Below are positions 1 through 12,569 of a stretch of DNA of 64,000 nucleotides, piece by piece. The notes under the pieces were generated by a model, which did no database searches, had not been told where the DNA came from, and saw nothing but the letters and a program-made list of their open reading frames with translations. The stretch lies in contig OZ026526.1 in NCBI GenBank assembly GCA_964019695.1, positions 12,855,754 through 12,919,753 on the forward strand, in the 5' to 3' direction. The stretch's first letter is position 1, and every line of letters starts with the position of its first letter. Both the position numbers and the translations under genes were made by a program. The DNA comes from Loripinus fragilis (Eukaryota > Mollusca > Bivalvia > Lucinida > Lucinidae).

Positions 1-1051
1 ATGCCTATATTTGTTTTCAAAATTCAGCCCAAAGTGAGGTATTCAGAAAACTGGAACCTAGCTGGTACCTATTACCATATAGATGCAATGCATGCTGGAA
101 ACCAGCTAAATCGAAGCGAGAGATTTACGTGACTAATATCGGACACTGACCATTCAGTGTCAATTCGTCATATATTTCCCATATACTAAAGTTTCGAAGT
201 TAAATTGTAATTAAATAACAGAAATAACTTATGAAAATAGTGATGCAGTAACCGGACAGATTGATAAAATTTGGGTTATATTGGGTAAATTTAGTAACCC
301 TGGATAGATCTATAAACAGAAAGATGCTGAATAAGCGATAACAAATTATTATGTCTTCACGAATACTGCGACATGCAGATGGTCATATGGCTCACTCGGT
401 AGCGATGATAACTCTTATCAGCGGGTGTACTTTTGCATTTAAATGGTCGCAGGTTCGAATCCACAAAGCAACGCTTTTATTATTTTTTTTCATTTATCCA
501 ATGTACGTTATTTTAAGCAGTATTCTCCTACTATTGATATGCATCTCGGAAAATAAGAATATTGTTAGCAAACTCTGATCGCGATGAAAGTTGAAGAGAA
601 AACTTTAGCGTTAATTTATCCAACAGTTCCGAAGTATATATAGCAATTATAGATTGGAGATAAAATTAGCATAGGCCACTCCCTTTGAACTTCAGGGGGA
701 AAATACGGCAATAGTTATCGCTGAAAATCAATGTGAAAAAACAAAACAAATAAAAAGCGAGTGTATATTGCTTCGAGGTATAGTGCAACATCTGATGAAA
801 GTCGTTATTTTTCGAGAATTTTGAGAAAGGGTTTAATTGTTATTATCAAATCACTTCACAGAGATACATTTTATGTGCAGCTGAAACCTTAAAAAAAGAA
901 CATTGTGGAAATCGGTGTCGCTCATCTATTTTGGTACTGATGGCTGCAATTTTGGTAGAGGACATTATAAGGAACATTTATGTGAAATTATTTGTGTTGG
1001 ATGTTCAGGGAATGTCGTTTAAAGATATTTCTGAAAATAGTAGTAACGCAT
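1..1051. other. gene-free flank with SINE head
   Basis: I see no supported gene. Short open frames here have no recognisable domain. The only structured feature is the tRNA-like SINE head at 384-470. Confidence 0.5.
384..470 (+). repeat. tRNA-derived SINE head
   Basis: An A-box-like stretch (GGCTCACTCGGTAGCG, near 390) is followed about 50 nt later by a B box (GGTTCGAATCC, near 451). These are the two internal RNA polymerase III promoter boxes of a tRNA. The acceptor stem does not close and a T-rich tract follows, so this is a SINE head rather than a working tRNA gene. Confidence 0.55.
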
Positions 1052-1386
1052 CATTGAGACGGTTCTTTTGAGCACCAACACTCAACCCCTCTGTACGCAA
1101 ATTATATGTTGTCTGTGCGCTTTTGCAGCATCTTCATGGATAAATCTATTTTTTAAATCAAGAAAAAATCTAAATATGTAGCCTATTTATATGTGTTAGA
1201 AACCATCCAAATTCCTCCTCAAGTGAATACAACAACAACAACAACAACAACAACAAGAAAACAAACAAAAGAGAAAACATATAAACTACGTGGATATCTA
1301 ATGCCCTCTATACTGGGTGAAACATTAATGAGCCACTAAAAACGCCCCAGTATAACATGACATTTCATGTTATAGTTTTTCTTGTT
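1052..1386 (+). repeat. dispersed repeat F, copy 1
   Basis: It begins CATTGAGACGGTTCTTTTGA and ends with a block around TAATGAGCCACT...CAGTATAACATGA. Both blocks recur in the same order at 3613-3812, so this is one repeat family with a variable middle. This copy contains a (CAA)n microsatellite at about 1228-1257. Confidence 0.6.
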
Positions 1387-3612
1387 ATCTATTAGATGGG
1401 AGCAGTTAGGAGTTATTTCACTACCATCCCCTCCAATCAACTGGGAAATAATCTAAATGCGGACCCAGTTGAGTAACAGTATTGTTAGCTCACATGACCA
1501 CGAAAACTCACTTGAGGTTTTAGTGTACCAATGGTCCAACGTTCGTCACGGCATCTTCTGTTCACGTATCAGCGGACTAATTTTAGTCAAATTACATATA
1601 AAGCATCATCAGGTATGGAAGGGGAAAGGTTGCGTGTGTTTTTTGGGCTGACTGGCATATGTATAGACTTATAATGGGAGAAACTTAAAAATCTTTTTCT
1701 CTGAAACGGCTAGACCCACAGCTTATAGATGTATGTCCTATGGTCACCTACATAAATCCTGCCATCCATGCTCCTGGTGTCTATACTAGTCTTAGAGTCA
1801 TTAGCTTAAAAAAATCTTCCCTTAAACCATGAGACCCACAGCTTGTAGTCCCATAGATTCTGCCAGTCAAAATTTACCAAATACTGACGATCATTAGGCT
1901 TTAATAACGTCCATAATCATAATGGGGAAAAACTTTTTTTAAAAAATCTTCTGTCCACAGTTATACTTTTAATATGTAGCAAAGTTTAGTGTTTGTGTTT
2001 TCTATACGTTAACCCAACCACGCACCTGGGGTTCAAATTGATCACACGCCGGGACATTTGCTTTTTTAAACAAAATAAATTGAAAAAAAAAATCTCTGAA
2101 TGCTCAGGGGAGGGGTATAAAGGCTAATAGAGTAGCTTGCTTCTATGGGAGGGACACAGTTCTATATGGAAACTGATTTGCGCTATTAGCGTCAGTTATA
2201 TATTGACTGTCGGTGTCCATCTATCAAGCACCCCCAGCATAAGTGGTCCTGGATCCGCCACTGCAGTAATATAACAGGCAGATAAATAGATTATAAAGCT
2301 CCACTTCCGCTACGCATATAACTGACAAGCTATTTAAGGGAGAGAACCAGTCTAGCAGATAAACTGTTCCCCTTCATTGTTTCCTATCGATGACGGATGT
2401 AGGTCACCACTGTTCCCCCATGATTAATAAGTATTGGCTTTTACTAAAGGAAGTGTGTATCAGTAAGCTAGGAGTACAGTAGCATAATCATTATTCGGGC
2501 TGCTATATTGACATCAAGGGACGTTTACAAACAGTTTGCAATGTTCCATTGATGCCAGAAAATATATAATTGCATTGATTAGGTAGGCTACTGCGTTTGT
2601 GTTACATGTTGTGCAATTTTCGACACAAAATGGGCCTCAACGCGACAAAAACCAGTCTTTGGGGCTTCTGAAAAAGCGAGTCTAAAAGCAGTCTCCTCAT
2701 CTACAGAGGCTAGCTAGAAAATCGAAATTTCACTTGTAGCAATTCTAGAAATGATACTTCCCAAAAAGCAAATGAAAAAGGCGCTGATCAGTCTACGCTA
2801 ATGCGCAGGCTAGTCTGCGCATTTGTTTTTCGCACCCCCAAGACAGGCTTTCACGTTCCGAGGCCCAAATATTTTTTTAATCTCAATGTCAGTTTATAGG
2901 GTGTCGTGTGTGCGAAAAGCATAAGCATAGAGCATTTTGTTTCATACGACGAAAACAATAAATTGAAATTATCCTATTGTCTTTGATCCCTATTACCTGC
3001 TACCTGCCGCAAACAGATCAAAAAGGTCTTTTAACTATCGGTCTTTATAATAGATAAATCAAACCAAAAGTAATTACTGATCATTACTCTTTCATTCTAC
3101 AATTTGACTCAGTTTTACAAAAGTTTCAGTTGATATTGTTAGAATGGTTCATATTTGTCACATTGGACCGTACATTTGAACACTTAAGTGCATTTGAAAA
3201 TGCAATTGAGCGCTACCAAAACTATGCCTGGTTGTCCACTGTCGACCCGCCAACCAAATGCCATAATGGAGTTTTGGTGACGGGCCGATGGTGGCCCACT
3301 TTTATATGTTTTCTGAGAATGTAGATTACGTACTGTTGTAAAGAGATCATAGAACAGTAGCCAAAGCTCCTGCGCATAATGAAAAGAAAGCTGGACAAAC
3401 TGTTAACGTACTATGACATCTCTTTCAGCTATACACATGACAGCAAATAGGCACCGTGTTTAGAGGTGCAACTCATGACTTTAGATCAGTCTGCACATCG
3501 CCATAATAACATCCAGACCACCAGATACTTTCAGGGGTGTTTAATAATAATAATAAAAACCTTTTTTCTAAATCCAGATATACATAGTAGGTATTCAAAA
3601 AGAATCACCTCA
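1387..3612. other. gene-free spacer
   Basis: No supported gene. It holds a GGATCCGCCACT motif near 2253, of the kind often found at DNA-transposon ends, and a short palindrome, GCGCAGGCTAGTCTGCGC, near 2802. Confidence 0.4.
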
Positions 3613-3812
3613 ATGCCATTGAGACGGTTCTTTTGAGCACCAACCCTCAACCCTAGCTGCTGCACTTGAATTACATATTGCACCAGCCTCATGTATCAGT
3701 CCATTAAAGAGATATCTACTGCTCTATCATAAACTCGGTAAAACCATTAATGAGCCACTTAAACCGCACCAGTATAACATGATATTTCATGCTATAGTTT
3801 TTCTTGTTAATA
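3613..3812 (+). repeat. dispersed repeat F, copy 2
   Basis: Shorter second copy of the repeat at 1052-1386. The start block and the terminal block match with scattered differences, and the middle is shorter. Confidence 0.6.
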
Positions 3813-4113
3813 TGGTTTTTAGCAAGGGCTACTGTTTTTTGTTGTTGATTTTTTTTTTCAATTTTAAATAGTCTGATTTTTTCTTGCTCGCTCCGCTCGC
3901 AAACGTACATATAGAGATCTAAATTCAAAGGTGCCAGATCGGCGGCGCCCTGCTAAAATCCTGTCATTTTATTGTATGCTACCATATCTTTCGGTTCCTT
4001 TTTCTGAATGACGTCTACTGGAGTCATCTGAGCACTATGTGTTAATGCTCACAACAATTGCCAATTTTATCATACGGTCAAGCATTGTGGCACCGGATCA
4101 GAGCAGTCTGAAG

Positions 4114-4640
4114 CCTGATACACACGATGAAACTTTTGTCTGCAACTTATGTATGCAACTTTTGTGTGTACCATACACTACTGTACAGACGATGCAACTT
4201 CACATTACCTGTTGCTCTTTCCCGCTAAAATTGTGCATACTTTTTCAACATGGTGCTTACTGAGCATGCTGAGGAGGACGAAATTGCTGTCCCATTGTGT
4301 CTGATGATCATTGCACTTGCAACGCAACATTTAAATGGACCGCGAATAATACGAAGTTTGGATTCAACGAAGAAATGTATATAGGGCTCACCATATTGTA
4401 CCTAGCTAAAAGACCCCTTTCTTAATTGTGTATGCACATTTGTAGAAATTACAGGTAAACTGACCTTCAGAAATAGCCGAGCTGTGATTGGCTAATTGTC
4501 TGGAAAAATATGAGAAAAGTTTCAGAAAATATAGCAATGTCCTATTCGATGAAACTGTTTCATGAAACTCCAAAAATCTCTTGAAACATGTTTCTCGGAC
4601 GTACACACGATGAAACTTTTGTCTGCAAATAATTATGTTC
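4114..4640. repeat. region with repeated 26-bp motif
   Basis: ACACACGATGAAACTTTTGT is present near 4119 and again near 4602, both in the + orientation. The intervening sequence has further GATGCAACTT/GAAACT variants. This looks like a degenerate repeat element; no gene is supported. Confidence 0.35.
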
Positions 4641-5107
4641 TTCGCATTTTCACAAAACAGTTTTTTTTTCCAATCGCGCATGATATAGTCTACAAGTTCG
4701 TTTAGAAAACCATTTGAAAGTTGAAGAAATGACATCGAAGTTCATTTTACCCATTCATTCCAAAATTTTATGACTTTGCCTGTTGAAAAAATGAAGCTTT
4801 CTGATAAAGCATTAAACTGCATGAAGATGTGCCAGAAGGCACCAAAGTGCGCGGATTTTTCAATAAATCCCGGGGAAGCATGCCCCAGACCCCCTTACCC
4901 GCGCGTGGCACCTACAGAACTCGCATTCATGCATTCTGTGAATCAAAACACTCACATTAACTCTCAAACTCGTTGCTACGACCCTGAGTATAGGTTGGAA
5001 TTATTTTCGGTGTGTGAAAGTGTGCCAAGTTCATAACGACCCCCACGCCCTAGCATGGCTTCGCGTCTTCTGCGCTCGCATGAAAATATTTCATGTTTTA
5101 AATATTG

Positions 5108-5126
5108 CCCCCCCCCCCCCCCCCCC
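5108..5126 (+). repeat. poly-C tract
   Basis: An uninterrupted run of C residues. Proline-rich or glycine-rich open frames crossing it are artefacts of the homopolymer. Confidence 0.9.
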
Positions 5127-5470
5127 AACATGGAATCCTGGATGCGCCCCTGCGGTTCAATCGCTACAGTGTCAAACATTTGGGATCCAGATCAGGCTCG
5201 ACGTTTTGTTTGGTCTGATCTGGGTCCAACCTGTTAGCGAAGATTATTATTTTGCGGGCTTCACCACTGGTATCATACCGAATTCTCGGCCGCGGATATT
5301 TTTCGACTAGTCTTTTCGCGGAGAATAAATAAACTGAAATTGAAGGTAGGGGCTCTCATTTGAAATAGTTAAAACTTATTTACGAACACTTGTCAGGCGC
5401 GATTAAAGCATATACATATTCTTGAATAGTCACTCTAACATCACATCATGGCTAAGGCATTACAGTACTG

Positions 5471-5713
5471 AACCCTTAAAGCGCCAAGAAAAAATGCATC
5501 TGAAAATGTCGTCTGCTGAAGTCGTCTGCTTCATATAATTGCCTAACATTACTGACGAATCAAGTATAGAAGCAAACAGCGTTGACCCAGAACAGACTGC
5601 TCCTATAGGAGCAGTCTGGTCTGGGTCCACACTTTCTGCCATAGATGCTTCTTAAACATTTCGGCAGACGAGATAAGCAGACGACTTTTGTTGCGATTGG
5701 CGCTTTAAGGGTT
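5471..5713. mobile_element. MITE family B, copy 1
   Basis: Terminal inverted repeats begin AACCCTTAAAGCGCCAA and end in the complement, GGCGCTTTAAGGGTT. The centre is a palindrome around CAGACTGCTCCTATAGGAGC. A second copy lies at 52684-52887. About 243 bp with no coding capacity: a non-autonomous DNA transposon. Confidence 0.75.
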
Positions 5714-6409
5714 AAATATGCGAGAAAAAATGCAAATAGATCATGAACGAGTCCTTGAAATCGGGACACTTTGGGATTGATTGACAATTACACATTTTTA
5801 CAGCAATGGTTTCTATATTTTTGCGTTTTTGGTGAAACGACATTTACTTGTTTTTACCTATATCTTAATGATTTGGCTTAAATAAGCGTCGATTGTTTAT
5901 GAGAACGGGATTTCTGCCCCTACCCCTTCAACGGTTGCAAGTCTAAACCATGGAGGTGCGTGGAAAAATACTATAGCGTCCGCGGGGTTTTGTTATCTGG
6001 CCGCGGGGCAGGACTTTTTAGAACCGTTTTCCACATATTAATGAAAGTGGCAAGAACTAATAATGGGCTCAAGGGCACTTACATTTTGAAAGTCTGTAGT
6101 TTCTACCAGCAGGGACAGCTGATACTGGTTCTATTGCGAGTTTGATGCAAATCTGAACCACGGGTTGAGGGCATGCTCCTAATCTTACCGCGGATGTGAC
6201 CATTGTTGGCTTTGTTCATGGCCGCGGGGTTCTGCAATATGCTTTCTTGTCCACGGAAATCCTAAAAATCAAAACGTCAGAATCATCTATGACAAAAGAT
6301 AGGTAGCTGGTGTGCTGAAACGACTGGATCAAAACCCTGTTAGATCAGAATGTAGCAATTGGGTTTTCGCTTTTTTTTATTTTTCTGTATGCTGATTTAG
6401 CACAATTAT
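5714..6409. other. gene-free spacer
   Basis: No supported gene and no clear repeat boundary. CCGCGG motifs recur at about 5980, 6000 and 6225 within AT-rich sequence. Confidence 0.35.
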
Positions 6410-7265
6410 CTAGTTTCTACGGTAGTAGGATCGCCTGATCAAAGTGCTGAAGGTTGTGAGCAGCAAAATTTAGCTGTATGTCTGTCTATCCGTTAATCCG
6501 TCCGTCCGTCTGTCGGTCTGCATTGGTTCTTCCTTCTTTTACTTATATGCTCGTTTAGCCTGCTTACATGTGTCTAGTAGCTCAGGTGGTTGGAGCGCCT
6601 GTCCAATGTTCTGAAGGCTGTGAGCAGCATAATCTAGCCATTTCTCTGTCTGTGAACTTTCCAATGGCTGTCTGTCTCGCTGTTTCTGTCTGTTTCGTTC
6701 TTTGCTCTTTTGACTTTTTTGTATGCCTGTTTTGCTAGATTATCTAGTATCTCAGGTGGTAAGTGTGCCTGACCATATTTTGGATACTTTCTAGTTTTCT
6801 AAATACCTAGGCTTGGCATTGGACCCAGCATCTACTCTTTACCCCCAAAATATAAGGAATATCAGGCATACCCAAAACATATTCGAACTTTAGCGACCCC
6901 AAAAACATTTTCCAAATCTGAACATTGACCTTAAAAAGCCCAAAATTGATAGAAATGACCCCCAAAAACGTAAAAAAAATAAATCATAATTTCATCATAT
7001 CTCCAAACATATTTATTTTTCTGATCTCCTGCCCCCCCCCCCCCCCCCAACAAAAAATGTAACTCAAAATTTTGAATCTCCAAAAATGGACAGAACCTAC
7101 TTATATATGATAATATCAGTGTGCCACACCCCCCCCTCCCGCCAAATAGCTGACCAGTGTTTTAGAGCAGTATGCAGCAAAATTAGCTGTCTGTCTGCTT
7201 GCTTTCTCAGTCAGTCAATCAATCAGTCAGTCAGCCAGCCTGCCCAATCAACCGCTTCAATTTCT
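6410..7265 (+). repeat. degenerate SINE-like repeat cluster
   Basis: Four related blocks (near 6420, 6575, 6740 and 7145) share an A-box-like TAGCTCAGGTGGTTGGAGCGCCTG and then CTGAAGGCTGTGAGCAGCA followed by TCTGTCTG-rich tails. No B box is retained. A poly-C tract lies at about 7031-7048. Confidence 0.45.
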
Positions 7266-7726
7266 TAGTGTAGACAGAGCCTCTTTGTAAAAGTGTATTC
7301 TTGTCACAGAAGAGTATTTGCGTGTCCCAGGGGGCTTGGGAGGGGTGGGTAACTCTTTTTTTCTTCATACGAAGGGTCTGGCCCAGCTTCTACCATTCAC
7401 CCCCAAGAAATATCAGGAATTTCAAGGACCTCAAAAATATTTGAAATTTTAGCAACCCCCAAAAAATCCTTGACGTAAAGAAAAGACCCTAAAATGCATA
7501 GAAATTACATCTAAATATAGTCCAATTTCGTGGTGAAACCCCCCCCCCCCTTCTTCAAAAAAAAAAAAAATATCCATATATCTTCATATTCCCAAAATAT
7601 TCATTTCTCTGAGGCTAGAGGTCAAAATCTAGGACATCTTATTTCCTTTTTAGAATCATTTGGGTTTGAACAACAGTGGCGAGTTCAACAATGTGAGCGT
7701 TTGCGGGCACACTTTAATGATGGTAC

Positions 7727-8830
7727 CTACGAGGGATGTTCGAAATGAATTGCTTATTGTCCTATATCTCAATAGCCACGTGGGACACGATAAAAACAAA
7801 TATATACCTATATAGGTTTATTTAAGGTCTACACAACGGTGTATAAATGTACACGTTAGACTTAATGAGAAAATTTTTCTTGCCATATTAATACACGCAG
7901 TCATTGACCACTGTAATAAAAATAGTTGGTAGAAGAGTCAACCAGAAAGATGAAATAAGGGGTTACATCAAAGCTCGCTCAAAACTTGTCTGTTCTTTGA
8001 AGCAGCTGATGATTGAACTTTCTACTACTTACGGACCTTCTTGTGTGTCTTATGACACAGTTAGGCGCTGGTAAAAAATTAATCTGGCTCAGAGTCCATC
8101 AAAAATGCACCAAAATCAGGAAGGCGAAAATTCGCAGCTTGTAAAGAAATCGTTTCAAAAATGAAGGAAATCATTGAAGGAGATGCCAGATTTACAGTTT
8201 GTGATATTGCATGAAAAGTAGGCATGTCACTATCAACGGTTCACTTTATTTTGAAGAAACATTTAAAAGTCCGAAATATTTTTGCTAGATGGGTGCCACA
8301 TCTGTTGACTGATGAGCAAAACAGACAACGGGTTTTAGTGGCCAAAAAGCTGCTTAAAATGTTTCAAACTTATGACAAAAAGCAGTTTGCCAATGTCGTC
8401 CCAGGTGATGAAAATCGGGTCTATTAATTTGAGCTGGTCAGAAACGTTAGCAATAAAATCTTGGCCACTAAACATAGCAGACGCCCAATAATTGTCAAAC
8501 GGTCTTTAAGTGCAAGGAAGGTTTGGTATGCAATTTTCTTCTCTGGTGAAGGAGTCGCAATAAAAGTGCTGGTGGAAAAGGGCAAAAACATCACTGGAAA
8601 GGACTACAAAGACATATAGTACTGGAGAAGCCTAAAACATATCAGAAACGACGCCCTGTCACTGATTTTAAACATATCTGTCTTCTATATGGCAATGGCC
8701 CTGCTCATGCCTCTGAAATAGTTACAGTGTTTTTGAAGAAAGAAAAAGTAACTATTTTGCCTCACCTCCTGCATTCCCTAGATCTTGCCCCATGTGATTT
8801 CTTTATGTTTCCGAAATTGAAATAATTCCA
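7727..8830 (+). pseudogene. mariner-family transposase relic
   Basis: Broken remains of a Tc1/mariner transposase, the enzyme that cuts and pastes its own element. The left end near 7729 (ACGAGGGATGTTCGAA) resembles mariner termini. Conceptual translation across stops gives a helix-turn-helix region (residues MSLSTVHFILKKHL at 8224), a GDENRVY block for the first catalytic Asp (about 8404), a YGNGPAH block (about 8690) where the second Asp is replaced by Gly, and HSLDLAPCDFF for the third (about 8770). Several in-frame stops break the frame and no matching right terminus is seen. The element is dead and 3'-truncated. Confidence 0.8.
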
Positions 8831-10721
8831 TGCTGGGCGGAAATACCAGTTATTTTATAGAACCATTTGTATTTGAAGAACATGTACTATTTCATTTTCT
8901 TACTTTCTGTGACTTTAGGCCTTAAGGTTCGTGACAAGATGTTCCACTCTTTTGAACAAATTGATTGCCAGAGCTCTAGCTAAGAAACTTCTTTTAACAA
9001 AATTTCCTCCTGAACAACTGGCCCAAAAGCAAGTTAATTTCACAGAACTGTCCCCTATGGTGTCTTCTACCAGTGACCCATATAAGAGTGCTGGAAACTC
9101 CAAGCAAATACCAATACTCAACCCAAATTGCTCTGTCGTGCTTCTTACACAGGTAAATGAGGGGGAATCGATATCATTTATCTACACGATTTGCCTTTAT
9201 CATGGGTTTGCAATACACAGCGTAATTTCTCTATTGTTTACCAAAACTTTTAACACCTTTACAAACAACGAAATAATATAATTACGATGAATTATGAATC
9301 ATAAGGCATCTTAGTTCATGAAAACTGTTAAACAGAGACACAGACATAGCCCTGTTTAAAGCTTTATTCGTCGCAGTGAAACACGTATTTTCGAAGCCAT
9401 TTTTGACGAATTCCGCAAAATTCATAAAATCAGCCGATGTTTACACGGTCATAACTCCATAGAATTAGTCGTAACATTGCAGAAACGTATCAATTATAAA
9501 TATTTTATATATCTTTTTTCGATTGCTATAAACAAAATGTAGCAATGAGCGATATTTATTACGAAGTACGCTCTTCAATGTACCTATAAATGCAGTGGTT
9601 TCTCAAGCCGCGTCGCCATTTTGTGTGTATACGATGAAAGGCGCGCCAGGTTAAGTCACGTGATATCAGCCCCGACATACCTATGTGGCTGAAAAATGGA
9701 GTGTCTAGTCACTCTTATATAGGTCACTGCTTCTACCAATTTTGCACAAATGGTTCCACTCCACTGAACAATGGATCCGCAAAAGCTCCACATAAGAAAT
9801 GCCTTTGAATGATTTCTCCTCCTGAACCAATGATCAAAAATGTACAATAATTTCACAAACTTGGCTCTAATGATGCACTCTACCAAAATTGTACAATTGG
9901 TTTGGCTCTGCCATTAAGAGACTTCATTCAAGCTTGCACATAATGTCTATGGTGGCGGTTAAGTAAAAGTAGGAAAAACATATACGAAAGTGGACAGAAC
10001 TTTATCAAATCAGTTCTTGATTATCATTGATTTCTTTGAATAAGTGGGTGGATTTGTATTAGGTAAGATACTAGGAAACACTTTCCCTCATCCTCATAAG
10101 ATCTTTAACCAACAGAAACCAAATGGAAATCTGAAGGAGAAAAAAAACATGCCACGGTATTAGGAAACAAATTACAACTGTTTAGTTTTGGTTGTGCCAA
10201 ACAAAGTTAAGAGAAAATTGTTTACCGCTTACCTGCCTGAAGAGCTTTCACAAACATTTATATAGGGATCATTTTAACACTCTATAATAAAAGCGTTTGA
10301 AAATAAAGTTTGATTGTTCACTTCTTAAGTTAGCAATTATCATCTGGTTTCTTGCATTGTTCAATAATGGATTACATTTGATAAACTCTCCCCAAAAAAG
10401 GCTGTTTTTGTCCAATGAACAAATGCCAATGTCGTCAGAAAGATTGCTTTCCCATTTCACTTTGTGGCAATATGTTTGACCCTACATCAGAGACGGGACT
10501 TCCAGTTTCCATTTGCAGGTTATAGAAAAGATATCTAACTAGCAACCTCCCTATTTGAACGCTTCAATGCAGCCGTCCCCACCAGTACTCTCAGTGCTTT
10601 GATTGTTTAATGGAAACACCTTGTTTCCATACAAGGGTTACTACTTGAATATGTACAATTTCCAATACGCACTTGCGTAACTCTCAAATGAGAGCTTAGC
10701 CAATGATGAAATAAAACAAAT
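8831..10721. other. gene-free spacer
   Basis: No supported gene. Small open frames at 8915-9281 and 9656-9886 overlap on opposite strands and show no domain, signal peptide or splice context that I can defend. Confidence 0.4.
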
Positions 10722-10967
10722 ATAATTGAGCCGCGACATGAGATTTCCAACAATGTGGTATGTGCGACCAGCAAAGGCTCAGACCAGCCTGCGCATAAGC
10801 GCAGTCTGATCAGAGCCTTTGCTAGTCGCTGAATATTCTACGAGTATTAAGCTACTGACAGAACATAATTTGGATTTTCTAAGCTTAAAAGGAGGCTTTA
10901 CAGGCTTGTCTGAGTCTACACTTGTCAAAATGCCACATTGTTTGAAATCACGTGACACGGCTCATAT
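10722..10967 (-). mobile_element. MITE family A, copy 1
   Basis: Inverted termini (ATAATTGAGCCGCGACATGA at the left, the complement-type GTGACACGGCTCATAT at the right) bracket about 245 bp with an internal palindrome of GCGCATAAGCGC type and AGGCTC/GAGCC arms. Copies at 11755-12004 and 43769-44004 lie in the opposite orientation. Confidence 0.75.
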
Positions 10968-11289
10968 GTTGTTGCGAAACTTGCGCTTTTCTGGAACTCC
11001 TCAGAGTAGAGTACATGATCAAATAACTTGTTCAGAATGCAACTATTTTTAGACGCGCGTCTTGCGCAAATGTTTGCACTTTTAGGTGTTCAAGGATGCC
11101 AGATATTAAAAAAACTGACAATATGATCTGATCCTCGCCGCGAGAAAACCCTGATTTTTTTTGCAAACGAACAACAAAAGCGCAAATCAGCCTGCGAATC
11201 CGCGGAGTCTGATCAGCGACATTGTCATTTGCTTCATGTAAAGTATAATAATCAAACTTGCTACAAGAAAAATCAATATTCCGACAAAA

Positions 11290-11445
11290 AGTAAGTGAGT
11301 ATGATCAGGATTTACCACAATCATGCACCGCAGACCAAACCACGACACCGTGAGGAAGAGACACAGAACATTTACAGTAACAAGTCTTCCGTAAGACAAT
11401 CAAAGTACAACAACCAGCTCTCTCTTCCTCGGCCTTTGTAGCAGA
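11290..11445 (+). repeat. exon-like dispersed segment, copy 1
   Basis: About 150 bp closely resembling 24630-24780, which sits inside the transposon nested in the Polinton. Both can be read on the + strand as a tail with the pattern VSMIR.Y.NH..QT.P.HREEE..NIYSN..SVRQ. Here an in-frame stop lies immediately upstream and no splice acceptor is obvious. It may be a fragment of a membrane-receptor tail exon or simply a repeat; function is unknown. Confidence 0.45.
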
Positions 11446-11462
11446 ATCCTGTTTGAGCCATA

Positions 11463-11669
11463 GGGTAAAGTTGTGTATATTCGGACAGACTGGTAAATTC
11501 GGACAGCCGCCTTGCTTGTTTCATAATTCAGTTAATGGAATAAAAATAAATTAACTAAGCAAACAGTGAAAATCCTGATGAGACGGCTCAGGAGCCGTCT
11601 CATCTGGATGTCCACGGTTTGCAAATGCCGGTCCGAATTTACCTGATGTCCGAATTTACCCGACTTTAC
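11463..11669. mobile_element. MITE family D, copy 1
   Basis: Inverted termini (GGGTAAAGT... and ...ACCCGACTTTAC), inner GTCCGAATTTACC repeats, and a central perfect hairpin built on GATGAGACGGCTC. The second copy (12817-13029) forms the intron of the lectin gene. Confidence 0.75.
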
Positions 11670-11754
11670 ACAACATGATTGCAAACACACCGTAGACAGG
11701 TTGTCTCGAAACGTGGCCCATTGTTGCGTACGTGATGTTGCTGGAGAGATACAC

Positions 11755-12004
11755 ATAATTGAGCCGCGACATGAGATTTCCAACAATGTGGCATTTTGAC
11801 AAGTGTAGAATCAGACAAGCCTATGCAGCATCCTTTTAAGTTTAGAAACTCCAAATGATGTTCAGTCAGTAGCTTAACACTCATAGATCATTCAAGCAAC
11901 TAGCGAAGACTCTGATCAGACTGCGCATATGCGCAGGCTGATCTGAGCCTTTGCTGGTCGCACATACCTCATTGTTGGAAATTCTCATGGCGGTGCTCAA
12001 TTAT
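11755..12004 (+). mobile_element. MITE family A, copy 2
   Basis: The clearest copy of family A. Outer 10-bp ends ATAATTGAGC and GCTCAATTAT are exact complements, followed by imperfect inverted CATGAGATTTCCAACAATG arms. Contains the GCGCATATGCGC palindrome. Confidence 0.8.
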
Positions 12005-12496
12005 CAATTTGTTGGGAGATTACCAAAATGCAGATGTATTTGGTTCCGTTAAGGTAAGAAAGAAGTGTCTGGGTAAGATTCACTAACAGTTTAGTAGACA
12101 CAACCAGCCTGCTCAGCTATAGAGACTCAATGTAGCAAGTAGCGCATTTATATTATTTGTTAGCTAACAATGCTTGCGCTGATTTGACAGTGTAGATGAG
12201 CAGCTGTTCCGTGTCTTTGTTTTTCGCATAAGGCACAGGTATGTTCTTATGGTCTGGCTTATTCATGCCCCGTCACGAGATAAAAACTACCTTTGATGTT
12301 TGCGAGCTGGTACTGCGTAATCATGTCTACTCATCTACAGAGACTAGCTAGAATATTAAAATTTTGCAAGTAATTAGTTGAGGCACTGTATTATTTAGAG
12401 AGCCAAGAAAAAAGACGCCGATCAGACTGCGCGGAGGCAGAGTCTGGTCTGCATCTGTGTTGTTTTCATCCAACAAGATCCGTTTGTTTTGCTCAA

Positions 12497-12505
12497 ACTA
12501 TAAGT
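12497..12505 (+). promoter_or_regulatory. TATA-like box for lectin gene
   Basis: ACTATAAGT lies about 70 nt upstream of ATG 12570. Initiation about 30 nt downstream would fall near 12528, which disfavours the upstream ATG at 12525 as the start codon. Confidence 0.4.
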
Positions 12506-12569
12506 ACCAGGCCACTTGTAAAAAATGTTTCAGTATATTACTAAACACTTTGTTGCACAGTTAAACAAA

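Noticed and set aside
5014..5310. Proline-rich protein
   Set aside because: Created by a poly-C tract; no other coding evidence.
11560..11620. CTGATGAG followed by a stable stem in MITE D, looking like a hammerhead ribozyme core
   Set aside because: No GAAA core strand follows the stem and the motif is fully explained as one arm of the perfect GATGAGACGGCTC hairpin.
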